This document shows positions 22,579 through 34,299 of a DNA stretch of 64,000 nucleotides, one piece after another. Location: NCBI RefSeq assembly GCF_018446385.1, contig NC_055990.1:27675891-27739890 (forward strand), in the 5' to 3' direction. The translations under genes and the position numbers were made by a program. This DNA comes from Zingiber officinale. Taxonomy: Eukaryota > Streptophyta > Magnoliopsida > Zingiberales > Zingiberaceae. Under the pieces are notes generated by a model. The model did not search any database. It was not told the DNA's origin and saw only the letters and a list, made by a program, of their open reading frames with translations. Each line of letters begins with the position of its first letter. Position 1 is the stretch's first letter.

Positions 22579-25252
22579 TGTTAGGATGTATACTAAAAGC
22601 CTAGCTTTTGGTATAAACATTTATCTAGAAATAAGAATCACATTGGTCAAATGTCTACATTTATGATAAATGTAGTTGTTCAATTAATTTATATTGTAGA
22701 TAACATGGTGTGTGGTGTCACACACAGAAGATCATGTTATCGGTTCCTTATAAATTATAAACAGTAGCTCACGACCCAGATGGAAAGGAACAAACCATTG
22801 GAAGGTCGTAGTGTAATTAGGTATTAGTTTATCTTAACTATATAATTACACTAGTACACTTAGAGTGTATTGAGTAGGACCATTAGAGGTCGTTCCTTTT
22901 ATACTGACTTTATGAAGGAACAAAGATCTCAGTTATTATGGAAGTGTGTGCTCTTAATCCTAATATAATAACAAGCACATATATTTGTTATTTATTTCTT
23001 TAATTTATCAATGGGTGAGATTTAGTTCGATAAATCAATAAGCCCGATAAGTTGGGAAATGATATCACTTATAGTGTGTGTTGTTGATTATAGAAGAAAA
23101 CTGTGTCCTACTGATCTAGGTTGATAATGTCCCCAAGAGGAGCTCATAAGGATTGTCATGTTAAATCCTGCAGGTGGACTTAGTCCGACATGACGATAAG
23201 GTTGAGTGGTACTACTCTTGGACTAAGATATTAATTCAATGAGTTGTCAGTAACTCACTTAATTAGTGGACATTTGACATCTTAAACACAGGGAGACTAA
23301 CACACTCATAATAAGAAGGAGCCCAAAATATAATTTGGGATTGGTGCGGTAGTTCAATAATAGTTCTTTAGTGGAATGAATTATTATTGATGAAATTAAG
23401 TTGTGTGTTCGGGGCAAACACGGGATGCTTAATTTCATCGGGAGACCAAAACCAATTCCTTCTCTCGGTCCCTATCGTAGCCTCTTGTATATAGAGATTT
23501 ATACCCATCACATACCCACCTTCTTACCCATCCAATGGGGCCGACCAAGCTAGCTTGGAACCCAAGCTAGGGCCGGCCAAGACCAAGTAGATGAGCTAAG
23601 TTGGTGGCCGGCCAAAGCTTGGGTCCCAAGCTTAGGTGGTCGGCCACTAGAATATTAAAAAGGATTTTTATTAAAATTATTTCTTATGTGGATATCAAGG
23701 TTTTAAAAAGAGAGTTTAAAAATAAAAAATTTCCTTTTATAGCTTTTTACAAAATATTAAGAGAAGAGATTAATCTCTTTCCTTATTTGTAGATTAAAAG
23801 GATGGTTTTAATTTTTGGTAAAAACTTTCTTTATTTGTAAATCATCTACATGTTTAAAAGAGAGTTTAAAATTTGAAATCTTTCCTTATTTGTTGATTAA
23901 AAGGTGGATTTTAAATTTTAAGAAAACTTTCCTTTTTAACCATGTTCATGATTTAAAAGAGAGTTTAAAAAATTAAATATTCTCTTTTATAAGTTTCTAC
24001 AAAAGATTAAGAAAAGATTTTATATCTTTTCTTATTTGTAGATTAAAAGAGATTTTAATTTTTACAGATAATTTTCTTTTTATCCACATGTTAAAAGAAA
24101 GATTTTAATTTATAAAATTTTCTTTTAACCAATCATGAAGGGATAAAAATTATTGGAGAAATTTTTTATAAATTTCTGGAGACAAATTAGGAAATTTTAA
24201 TTAATTAAAACTTTCCTTGTTTTGGGGAGAATAGTGGCCGACCAAATAAATTGGAGAAGAGAAAATTATTTTTAATTAAATAAATTTTCCTTTTCATGAC
24301 AAAAGAATTAAGGAAGTTTTTATTTAAATTTCCTTATTTGCCAAGACCAAGGATTATAAAAGAGGGGGTAGAGGTGCCTTCATAACGAACGACTCTATTC
24401 TATTTTCTCTCTCTTTTCTTCCTTGGTGTGGCCGACCCTTCTCTTTTTTTGTCTTCCTCTTGTGTGGCTGAAATCCTTTATCTCTTGGAGCTTGGAGGAG
24501 GTGGCCGGATCTAGCTTGAGGAAGAAGGAGAGAAAGCTTGCGTCCCTTGGAGCTTGGTTGGTGAAAAAAGTTCTTCATCCTTTAGAAGATATGCTTGGTC
24601 GAAACTTGAAGGAAGGAAGAAGAAGGTACCTTGGTGGTCCTCGTCTCGGAAGATCGTTGCCCACACAACGTCCGAGATTAGAAGAGGAATACAGTAGAAG
24701 ATCAAGAGGTCATTATCTACTAAGTAAGGTATAACTAATATTGTTTTCCGCATCATGTTAGTTTTATCTCCATGTAAAAATACCAAATACAAGAGGCATG
24801 AGATTCTAGTATTTCGAATTTGTTTTCGATGTTGTGTTCTTTTGTTTTTTTCTTTTCCTTGCGATTTGATTGTTCTTTTCGGTTGACCTAAAGTTATTTA
24901 AGGAAATTAAATATTAACTTTCCTTAAAATGCTTTGTCTAGGCGGTGGTGGTTGTTCCCATATCCAAGAAGGTCATGTGCCTCGCCATGCAGTCCTGGAA
25001 GCCAATTTTGGAAATTAATATTTAATGGAATTAATAACCTAGGTGATTTGGATCGAAAGTGTTAAGTTCCGCAGGAGATCCGAGTCTAAACCTAAAAGAA
25101 CAAATAAATTAAACTTTGGATCAAACGTATTAAGTTCCGCAGGCGATCCAAGTTTAATTTAAAAGAACACATGGTAGCTAGGAAAAGGTTCAGATCTTTG
25201 TACAAATTTTTTGTACAGTGGAACCATTAGGCTTTCCGAGTAGCAACCAACA
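22579..25252. mobile_element. Solo LTR, 2674 bp, target duplication GTATT
   Basis: It begins tgttaggatgtatac and ends tagcaaccaaca, so has the TG...CA ends with a four-base inverted repeat, and gtatt flanks both sides (22574-22578 and 25253-25257). There is no primer-binding site, gag or pol; open frames at 24354-24734 show no domain. It sits inside a tandem array that continues on both sides, which fixes the borders. The most likely origin is LTR-LTR recombination of a long-LTR element; lineage not determined. Confidence 0.85.
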
Positions 25253-25610
25253 GTATTCAGTTTATTTGTTTCGCTCGGCATTATGTGCTCACTCGACTCA
25301 TTATTCAGTTCAGGAATTCTTTATGAAAATTGTTTATAAATATTCAATCTATTTGTTTCTCTTGGCATTATGTGCTCACTCGACTCATTATTCAGTTCAG
25401 GAATTCTTTATGAAAATTGTTTATAAGTATCCGGTCTGTTTGTTCCACTCGGCATCATGTGCTCGTCCGATTTATTATTCAGTCTGGGAATTCATTATGA
25501 GAGATGCTTATAAATATCTGGTTTGTTTATTTCGCTCGACATTATATGCTCGTCCGACTCATTATTCTGTTCGAAAATTCACTATGAAAACTACTTGGCA
25601 ATATAGGGAA
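25253..25610. repeat. 87-bp tandem repeat, right part (four copies)
   Basis: Continuation of the array at 22405-22578 after the solo LTR, with the same ctcggcattatgtgctc and aattctttatgaaaattg motifs. Confidence 0.85.
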
Positions 25611-25937
25611 GGTATCATTGCCCGGCCCGACTATTCAGCTTGGCACAAATAATTCACTTAGCAAAATATTCAGTCTAACGATCCCTCATAATAATACCAT
25701 TCATCTACTTAGCTGGGTCATTCTGCTTGGTGTTATTACCTTGCCTAACATTTCATGCAGATTGATGTATATTTCATAAGGAGTACACCGGGGTCTAATC
25801 TTATAAGTAATATAGGTGGTTCTGAAAATACGCAAGGAAAACAAGTGCTACTTAATATTACTTAATGCACAACTCAATATTTAATTGTGATGTTCCTTTC
25901 ATAAATACATATGGTTACATATTAGAAAGTATAAATA

Positions 25938-27410
25938 TCATTCAAAGTTGCTTAAGAGATCTTCTGGGAGCTCGTCGAGAAGCTGGTATTGATCTATAAA
26001 TTGTAGAGGAGGTTCCGTTGGTAGATATCCTCCCTTTCGTAACTGTTGAACTACTCTCCCGATCGCATGATTAAGCATTCTTGAAATTCGCTTGGCCAAC
26101 TTCCCTTTAAAATTGATAGAGTCGAGATAAGCTCTTCTCTTTGTCTTGACGCGTTCATTCTCCCCAGCTTGGTTGGTAGACATCTTAGCCCGAGCAGCGT
26201 CGATTTCAACCTTTGAAGTGTCCAACTTGGCCTGTAGGGATTCTATCTAGGCTTCTCATGCCTTTAGCTCCTCCTATCGCTGCAATAGCAAACAATTCTT
26301 GTTGGCTAGCTGCTGGGTTAGCTCAGGGGATCCGAACATATGGGAAGCTTAAGCTTTTCTAATAGAGTGGTCTTGTGAGATAGGTCGGAAATAGCTTTAT
26401 CTTTCAAGGCTCCTTCTACTCGGAGCTTAGATTCGCTGCCTTGCAGCAGGAGCTCCAAGCTCTGCTTCTTCGATTGATGATATTTCGCCAACTGCTAGCA
26501 TTCTTGCAGGGTATTCCCATACCTGAGATAAGTATGACTTGCTCTTCTACTTTTCTCTTCAAGTTGGTCATTTCATTGCTTGTATCAATAGAAGCAGACT
26601 TCAATTCCTTTACACAATCCTTTAGAATTTTGTTGGAGTGTTCTAAGTCTACCATTGGTTGACTTAAGTGCATGCTAGTAGCGTAGAACTAGAAAAGATA
26701 GAGATGAAATCATAACCCTTCAAGGCAATATACAAGGGAGATTAATTATGAGCTTACCGCGGTAGCCTTTTGAGTGTGTTCATCCGCACACTTCGATACG
26801 GTGATCCCTTTTATTTGCCTATAGGATTGCATCCCTGGTTATGTTAGTGAGCCTTTTAATCTTAATACCCCATACGAACGGGAAGCATTGAGCTCTAGTC
26901 CTTGTTCGAACAATATGTAAGATTGTTTGAAATGACATTGAAAATTGGTTGGAAAGGTGGACCCTGCTAAAAGGATACTAGAGCGCCCAGGAATCATCTC
27001 AGGCAACTCGAGCACTTGCATAGGATCGCTAAGAGATGGTGTAGTACTGACCGATTGCCTTTCAGTTGATTTGGTGTGAGATCGCGGACGTTTGGCAGGT
27101 CTCGGTCATGTTCCTTGCATAAAAGAGGCTATGGATGCATTCAGGGAAACCGATGCAGATGTGGAGAGCTCGGGCAAATTCAGATGTGGAGTTTTTGGGG
27201 CAGAAGGTCAAGGAATTATCTTGGCTGGTGCTAAAGGGGCCTTGGGCATCTCTTTATCTAGCTCGGCCGGTTTAGAAGCCTGTGTTGCTTTGCGAGATGC
27301 ATAGATCAATCTACCCGGTTGCATTATAGCAAGCTTGAGGTTGTATCGATGACATACCAGGGGAGCAGACTCTTTCCCTCGAGCGAAGAGATCCTCAGCT
27401 ATGTTAAGGG
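25938..27410 (-). pseudogene. Tat antisense ORF, module 1, C-terminal half
   Basis: Open pieces on the minus strand (25938-26225, 26416-26673, 26839-27021) give a coiled-coil rich protein end with GRVVQQLRKGGYLPTEPP. The same C-terminal pattern (MEQLKEGGYLTSDPSAS) occurs in module 2 at 42480-42580. This is the tail of the antisense ORF found downstream of integrase in Tat-type Gypsy elements; its function is unknown. Frameshifts and stops are present. The ORF continues beyond the insertion at 27411-31365. Confidence 0.55.
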
Positions 27411-28292
27411 TGTTGGTCCCTTTGGAGGCCGACAAGAGGGGAGGGGTGAATTGCCCTACAAAATAAAACTCGAACCTTTCTCGGATTTCAACTATATAAT
27501 GAACACTTGTAATAAATAGATAAATAAAAGAGACCAAGTAAAGAAAAGCAGACACCAGAGTTTTACTTGGTTTGCAATCAGGGGATTGCTAATCCAAGGA
27601 ATGTAAGCGCACTATCTGATTCTCCTCTGGGCGGAGTAGCCTCTTTACAACGTTGACAGCACAAATGAAAAGAACAGAATTGAAAGCACAGAAAGAATTG
27701 ATTACAAGTTCGTTGTCTTGAATGTACAGATCAGTACTTTATTTATAGTACTGGTCCGGGCGCCTGGAAGGGTTCCGGCCCTGGGATAAATTTTATCCCC
27801 AACGGTCCGCTCAGCTTCGATCTGGTCAAATTTGAACCCCCGGGCGCCCGGCCGGGCGCCCGGACCTATCAAGTCAACAAAGTTGACTCTGGTCGAGCTC
27901 TACCTTTCCGGTTATCGTCTCAGTTCGCCTCGTCTTGGTCCGGGTCTGTTCGCTCCGGCTCCGCTAGTTTGGGTGATCTCGGCCTTCCGGAATAGGATTC
28001 ACCCGAATCCATGTTCCGGCCTTCTCCTCGAGCAGCCTTCCTTCCCGGTTTCTCGTCCCTCGAGCGTCGCGCACGCTCTTCTCGTCCACCGGTGTACTCT
28101 TCCGCGGACACTTCGTCCCTCGAACGCACCGAGCCCGTCGGCTCTCTCCCCGTGCCGTCCTTCTCGCTAGCCGCGTCTTCCGCTCGACTTCCTGTGTTCC
28201 TAAGCTCCTGCACACTTAGACACAAGGGTTAAACAAACGCAGGACCTAACTTAGCTTGTTTGATCACATCAAAACACCTTGGGGTTCCAACA
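27411..28292 (-). repeat. 3' LTR of gag-only element 1
   Basis: 882 bases, homologous to 30460-31365. Contains GGCGCC-type boxes (near 27770 and 27840-27870) and a tcaagtcaacaaagttgact palindrome near 27868. Confidence 0.85.
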
Positions 28293-28956
28293 ATCTCCCC
28301 CTTTTTGATGTGAGCAACCCAAGTTAAGTTAGGGTAACCATATGCAATAAAAACGATTTATATTCAAATAAGTCCAAATATTTTTCAATTGAAAAATTAT
28401 ATAACCTCCCCCTAGACTTAACATACTTCTCCCCCTTTGATCACATAAAAATTGGGGTTATAAATAAGTCTAAGGTAAATTCAAACAAAAACTTTAAGTG
28501 TAAAATATTTAATAATGTCTAAGTAAAATTTAATTTAAAGACACTCTTCAGAATTTTAAGTGTAAAAATTTTTCCAATTAAAAAAAATTCTAAGTTAATA
28601 TTCATAAGAAACAATTCTAAGTCAATTTAAAAAAATTATAAGGCAATATTAAAACAAATTCTACGATAACTTTAAAAAAAAATTTCTAAGTCAATTTTCA
28701 TAAAAATTTCTAAGAAAAAAAATTTAAATATTTTCTAACACAAATTGAATAACTCTTTTAAAGTATTAAGTAATTTAATTTAATGCTTTTTCAGTTAGTC
28801 AATTAAATTTTTCATTTCGATACTTGGCTTCCAGGTCGTGGCGAGGCACTAGGCCTTCTTGGTTATTGGAGCAACAACCACTTCCTTAGACAAAGCCTCA
28901 TAAAGAAATTAGTTGTTTAATTTCCTTGCTGAAAATGCTAAGTCTAATTTTTAATT

Positions 28957-30404
28957 TTAAATTAAATAAGTTTTTGGAACCCAATAGAGGTTCCTACCTA
29001 CAGGATTAACCAAGTATTTCCTAGGTATATAGATTTTTGATATATTTCTAATTTGATTTTGATGAAACCTATAATACCAATTTAAACCTCCATAATTTCT
29101 AAAAGTAGAAATATTTGAACCATTAGATTTTTTCAATCTTTCTATTTCTTCTTTTAGTTTTTCATTCTCAATTTTTAATTTTTCAAAATCCTCTATAAGA
29201 CATGATTTTGCCAAAATTCTCTTTATTTCTAAAATTTCATTTTCTAATTTGACATTTTTATTTTCTAATTTATACATGGATTTAGTCATAGCTTTGATAC
29301 CAAAGTAAAGTTCATCAGGGGGTAAGAGGCATACCTCACTTACCATATCAGACTTGAAGCCTGAATCTCCCCCTGCTTCGCTACTTCCATCTGAGGTCGC
29401 TCCCCCTTCATCGATGCTGGGTTCTGATATACTTTGTCCTTCGTGGCTTGCCATCAGTGCAATCCCCGCATATTCTTGAGCTTCTGATTCAAATGAAGAA
29501 GTGTCGTCCCAAGTTGCTTTTAGGTTGTGTTTCTTGGGTGTCTTCATTTTGACCTTCTTGAGTTCTGGGCAGTCTTCCCTTAGGTGTCCCTCCTTCTGAC
29601 ACTGGTAGCACCATACCTTTCTTCTACCTTTTTGATTCTTGTTATTCTGCATTTTAAATTTATTAGATCTAAATTTTTTTTTAAAGTTTCTTACCATGTA
29701 CGCTTCTTGATCGTCTTCGGAGTCTGACTCGGGTTCATCCTTATTGGTTGCGTTCAACGCCATAGTCTTGGTTGTGTCCTTTGATATCTCTGCACATCTA
29801 GTTTCGTGTAATTCAAGGGTAGAAAACAACTCTTCTAAAGTACTTACCTTCAGGTCTTTTGAGATGCAATAAGCATCGACGATTGATGTCCATTCCGGAG
29901 TTCTTGGAAACGCATTGAGCGCGTAGCGTATAGTGTCCCGGTTTGTTACTGTTTCACCAAGATTTTCGAGACCAGTAACTAGTTCTTTTACTTTGCATGT
30001 AGACCGGCTACTTTCTCACCTTTCTCCAGACGGATGTTCATCAGTTTGTTGCGGAGGATGTCCCTTCTAGCGAGCTTTGCTTCGGACGTGCCTTCGTGGA
30101 GTTCCAAGAACTTCTCCCAAAGTTCTTTAGCAGATAAGTAGTTTCCGATGTGGTTGACCTCTTGAGGCGGTAACACGCTCAGCAGGTGATGTTCCGCACG
30201 GCTGTTTGCTACCGACTCATTCTGCTCCTTCTTTGTCCAATCGCTCTCTTCTTTTTCTTTTCCATCTTTATCTATTGGAGCTACAAAACCATATTTCATA
30301 ATAAACCGAGTTTCAAAATCTGTTTTTAGGAATACCTCTATACGACGCTTCCAGTCTGCGAAGTTTCCCTCGAATTTTGGTGGGACGATACTTGGTCCGG
30401 CCAT
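28957..30404 (-). pseudogene. Gag of gag-only element 1, one frameshift
   Basis: Starts MAGPSIVPPKFEG at 30404. It carries a Copia-type (UBN2-like) gag core with ELWEKFLELHEGTSEAKLA, a zinc knuckle CYQCQKEGHLREDC (CX2CX4HX4C), an acidic serine-rich part and a long C-terminal coiled coil, ending GRNLYWVPKTYLI at 28957. One base is missing near 29988 (LHAK then a stop), otherwise the frame is open over about 480 codons. Gag packages the element RNA into virus-like particles. Very similar in layout to the gags at 44303-45760 and 50683-52140. Confidence 0.85.
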
Positions 30405-30459
30405 CTTGTTGCTTCGATCGGCGGTTAGTCCTCCTGAAGCTCCTTGCTCTGATACCACT

Positions 30460-31365
30460 TGTTGGTCCCTTTGGAGGCAGGTAAGAGGGGAGGGGTGAAT
30501 TGCCCTACAAAATAAAACTCGAACCTTTCTCGGATTTCAACTATATAATGAACACTTGTAATAAATAGATAAATAAAAGAGACTAAGTAAAGAAAAGCAG
30601 ACACCAGAGTTTTACTTGGTTTGCAATCAGGGGATTGCTAATCCAAGGAATGTAAGCGCACTATCTGATTCTCCTCTGGGCGGAGTAGCCTCTTTACAAC
30701 GTTGACAGCACAAATGAAAAGAACAGAATTGAAAGCACAGAAAGAATTGATTACAAGTTCGTTGTCTTGAATGTACAGATCAGTACTTTATTTATAGTAC
30801 TGGTCCGGGCGCCTGGAAGGGGTTCCGGGCGCCCCCGGGGGGATAAATTTTATCCCCCAACGGTCAGCTCGCGATCAGCTTCGATCTGGTCAAATTTGAA
30901 CCCCGGGCGCCCGGAATGGTTCCGGGCGCCTGGACCTGTCAAGTCAACAAAGTTGACTCTGGTCCAGGCTCTCTGCTCCGGTTCAGCTCGTCTCAGTTCG
31001 CCTCGTCTTGGTCCGGGTCTGTTCGCTCCGGCTCCTCTAGTTTGGGTGATCTCGGCCTTCCGGAATAGGGCTCACCCGAACCCGTGTTCCGGCCTTCTCC
31101 TCGAGCAGCCTTCCTTCCCGGTTTCTCATCCCTCGAGCGTCGTGCACACTCTTCTCGTCCACCGGTGTACTCTTCCGCGGACACTTCTTCCCTCGGACGC
31201 ACCGAGCCCGTCGGCTCTCTCACCATGCCGTCCTTCTCGCTAGCCGCGTCTTCCGCTCGACTTCCTGTGTTCCTAAGCTCCTGCACACTTAGACACAAGG
31301 GTTAAACAAACGCAGGACCTAACTTAGCTTGTTTGATCACATCAAAACACCTTGGGGTTCCAACA
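30460..31365 (-). repeat. 5' LTR of gag-only element 1
   Basis: 906 bases, slightly longer than its partner because of small indels in the GGCGCC-rich part near 30800-30940. The primer-binding site lies just left of 30460. Confidence 0.85.
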
Positions 31366-32253
31366 AAGGAGAGCTCGTTCGACTGAGGGTAGCTCTGATA
31401 TTCCCAAGGTGGAGGGTTGAAACCTTTGGCATTTGATTATGAGAGGGGAACCCAAATCCGAGGAGTCGAAAGGGGACTCATGAATAGGTTCAGCTGGAGG
31501 GAGTAGATCAATAGTTGCGAAGGCTTGCTCGAGTTGATGCTCCTGCAATAAATCCTCTCCTATCCTGTTTAAGACCGCTCTTGTTAGCTGAGTGTTTTTT
31601 ACAAGAATGCTAGGAGAATAACTTCCGCTGTAAAAATAAGTAAATGTTGGAAGCTTATATAACAAATGATCAGGAAATTACAAATGGTTAATTATAAGAA
31701 AGATAGGGGTTTTTGCTTGCCCAAGGGGGCACTTAGTTTTACGTTGATCGGAGTAAGCTCAAAAATAAATAATAGGCCTTATATGGTCATGTGGGTAAGT
31801 TGAACTTTGCACCCTTTAACCTTTCCAAAGCCTCATGAAGGGTTGGATCTGCGGAGATGTTACATAAATTAGGGAGAGGGGAAGATCTTGTTGCCAGGTC
31901 ACAGGGTAAGGTGGAGTAGTTGAGAGACGTATGAAGAAATATTTATTTCTCCATTCCTCCTAGGTTGAAACTCTATTAAACAAAATTGCCTTAGGGTAAC
32001 TTGAAGTTTGAATAGACCATTCACTACATGGTGAGGGAAAAAATAACAGTTGAATAGGCGAGGAGATAAGGGGACGTTAAGTAAACGAAAGACAACAACG
32101 ACACCACTTAAGATGCTAAGGGATTGTAGAATAAGTTGGTATAGCGGAATTTTGAAATATCGGCTGACATTGACAAAGAAATGATGCAAGGGCAAACGGA
32201 ATCCTGATACAACTCTAAAGACGGTGACACTCTGTTGAGGGATGATGGGGATG
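31366..32253 (-). pseudogene. Tat antisense ORF, module 1, middle part with Transposase_28-like domain
   Basis: The minus strand from 32253 to about 31740 reads a domain with VSRYFKIPLYQLI, VVVVFRLLNVPLSPRLF and FFPHHV, which matches the Transposase_28 (putative gypsy-type) family as I remember it. A second piece (31665-31366) is acidic and low complexity. The frame continues on one side into 41409 and on the other into 27410, once the two insertions are removed. Stops near 31895 and others show decay. Confidence 0.55.
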
Positions 32254-34251
32254 TGTTGGGTTTTTCGGGCCGCGAAAATCGCTTTTCGCGTTGCGGAAAC
32301 CCCGAATCACCCAAAGTCGTAGATCCGTGCAAAGAAAAATTTCAAAAACACAAATACGAGTTTTATACTACGATCTACAGTAGATCTACAAAAGAAAAAA
32401 CCATTTTACCTTCGATGCGTGCCCTTGCAAAATCCCGCTCGTCCAAGGTACTTGTCGGATCTCCAAAGTATCAAGGTAGATACTTCTGTAGTGATATCCA
32501 CACGAACAAGGAGTGTCTCTCACACTCAAAGGATGGAGAAGAGAGCCCCAAGTGTGCTAGCACTTTCTAGAGCTCTCGGATAGGATTTAAATGGAGGGAA
32601 AAAGAAAGAAGAAAGGAAACTCTTATACTCAAGAAGTAGTCTCCTCTTTTGTGACCTTCACCCTTTCTTTCTTCTCTTGGAATACAATTCAACCACCTTC
32701 TCTCCCTTCATGGAACCCACGACCAAAAGAGAGGAGAAAGCAAGAGAGAGCTAAGGAGGAAGAAGATGGAATGAATGAGAATGAATTGCATTCACTCTCC
32801 TTCATGTGTGTGTAACCCCCTTCCCATTTAATGTGGCCATTAAAGAGGGGATTTGTAACCTCCATGAGGTGTCACACACATGTGCAACCATGATGATGTG
32901 GAGCATCATCAATGGTCCACCTTATGCCAACTCACAAATGAGGTGGCAAATGGTCAATTCAAAATTGACCTTTGATCTTCCTTCTCAAATCAAGTCAAAC
33001 TTGACCAAATTTCTCTCATGGTTGATCTAATCTAACCATTTGATTCAAGCCAACTTAATATAATGAATCTAATTCATTTAATTAAATTGATTCAATGAGT
33101 CATAATCCAAATTAGACTCATTGAACACATGAATCAACTTGAGTCTAACTCAATTAGCCCAATTTGGATTACTCTTAATCCAATTTGGTTCATCACATGA
33201 ACCAAATCCAATTGGTTCATCACATGAACCTAATCCAATTGGTTCATCATATGAACCTAATCTCCATCCACTTGTTTTTTGTGTGTGACCCAATAGATTC
33301 TTGTAACGTTGGCAATGTTTCTAAACTCCTTTAGAAACATAAGCAATGAGCGGCATCTAGCAATACATCATTGCTACCCAAGTTACAAGAATGTTGAGAT
33401 CTAACATCACCTTGTGACTACTAATTGTGACTCCTCACAATATGTGACAAGTGTCCTTCTATCCTAGACATCTAGATTGATTAATGTGAGGCATAGACCG
33501 TGTCATCCTCTAATCAATCTAAATCTTGAACTCCAAGTAGACTCACTCGATCAAATGAGCTCAACATCTAATGTTGACTCATTTGGGCATGGCCATGCAC
33601 TTCGTGGTCTCACTCTATCAAGAATAGCGATGTCGCTCCCGTCATATGGGAGGGATAGATCCCATCTACATCACTCACATCCCTCTGCATAATTCGTTAT
33701 ATACCCAGTAATCGCCTTTATAATCCACCCAGTTACGGGTGACGTTTGACGAAACTAAAGTACATAACTCCTTATGTAGGGATCCATGGTGACTTCAGGT
33801 CTAAGGACTAATAGTCATACTAATAGCCACATGAGAAAGTATATGACACTCATATAACGATCCATGATACTTTCTCATAGCGGGTCATTCAGTATACATT
33901 CTCCAATGTATACCCATGTGTCAGCATGATATCTCTATATCCATGACTTGTGAGATCAAGTCATCGAGTTGACCTACATGCTAGTCTTATTGCATTAACA
34001 TTGTCCCTGAATGTTAATACTCGACTAGGAATGATTTAGAGTAGTGTTCCCCATATCATCTCACTATCGATTCAACTAATCGATTGATATAGGTATGAAC
34101 CTTCTACTCAAGGACGCTATTATACTTAGTCTATTTGGCACTAATACAAATAAGTATAATAACCAAACAAATGCCTTTATTAATATACAAGAATATGATA
34201 CAATGAGTCCATACAATCATCAAATGATTGGCTCTAGGGCTCTAACTAACA
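32254..34251 (-). repeat. 3' LTR of the Copia element
   Basis: 1998 bases, TG...CA ends, nearly identical to 39412-41409. Contains short internal repeats of ttggttcatcacatgaac near 33187-33255. Confidence 0.95.
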
Positions 34252-34299
34252 ATCTCCCACTAGCACTAGTGTCAATCAGTATAGGCTCTAAGGCCTAAA

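Larger units (their letters stand above)
27411..31365 (-). mobile_element. Gag-only LTR element 1 (TR-GAG type)
   Basis: LTRs at 27411-28292 and 30460-31365 start tgttggtccctttggagg and end ggggttccaaca. Flanks are aaggg on the left and aagga on the right, a five-base target duplication with one change. Next to the right LTR the minus strand reads tggtatcagagc, the initiator-tRNA-Met primer-binding site, so the element runs on the minus strand. Between the LTRs only gag is present, no pol, as in described terminal-repeat elements with a GAG domain. Such elements need enzymes from an autonomous relative. Confidence 0.85.

Noticed and set aside
24354..24792. Open frames on both strands near the right end of the solo LTR
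   Set aside because: Inside the solo LTR, no domain, and expected from its purine-rich composition.
27832..31305. Arginine/serine/proline-rich open frames in the LTRs
   Set aside because: They lie wholly within LTR sequence, recur in every LTR copy on both strands, and follow its base composition; not genes.
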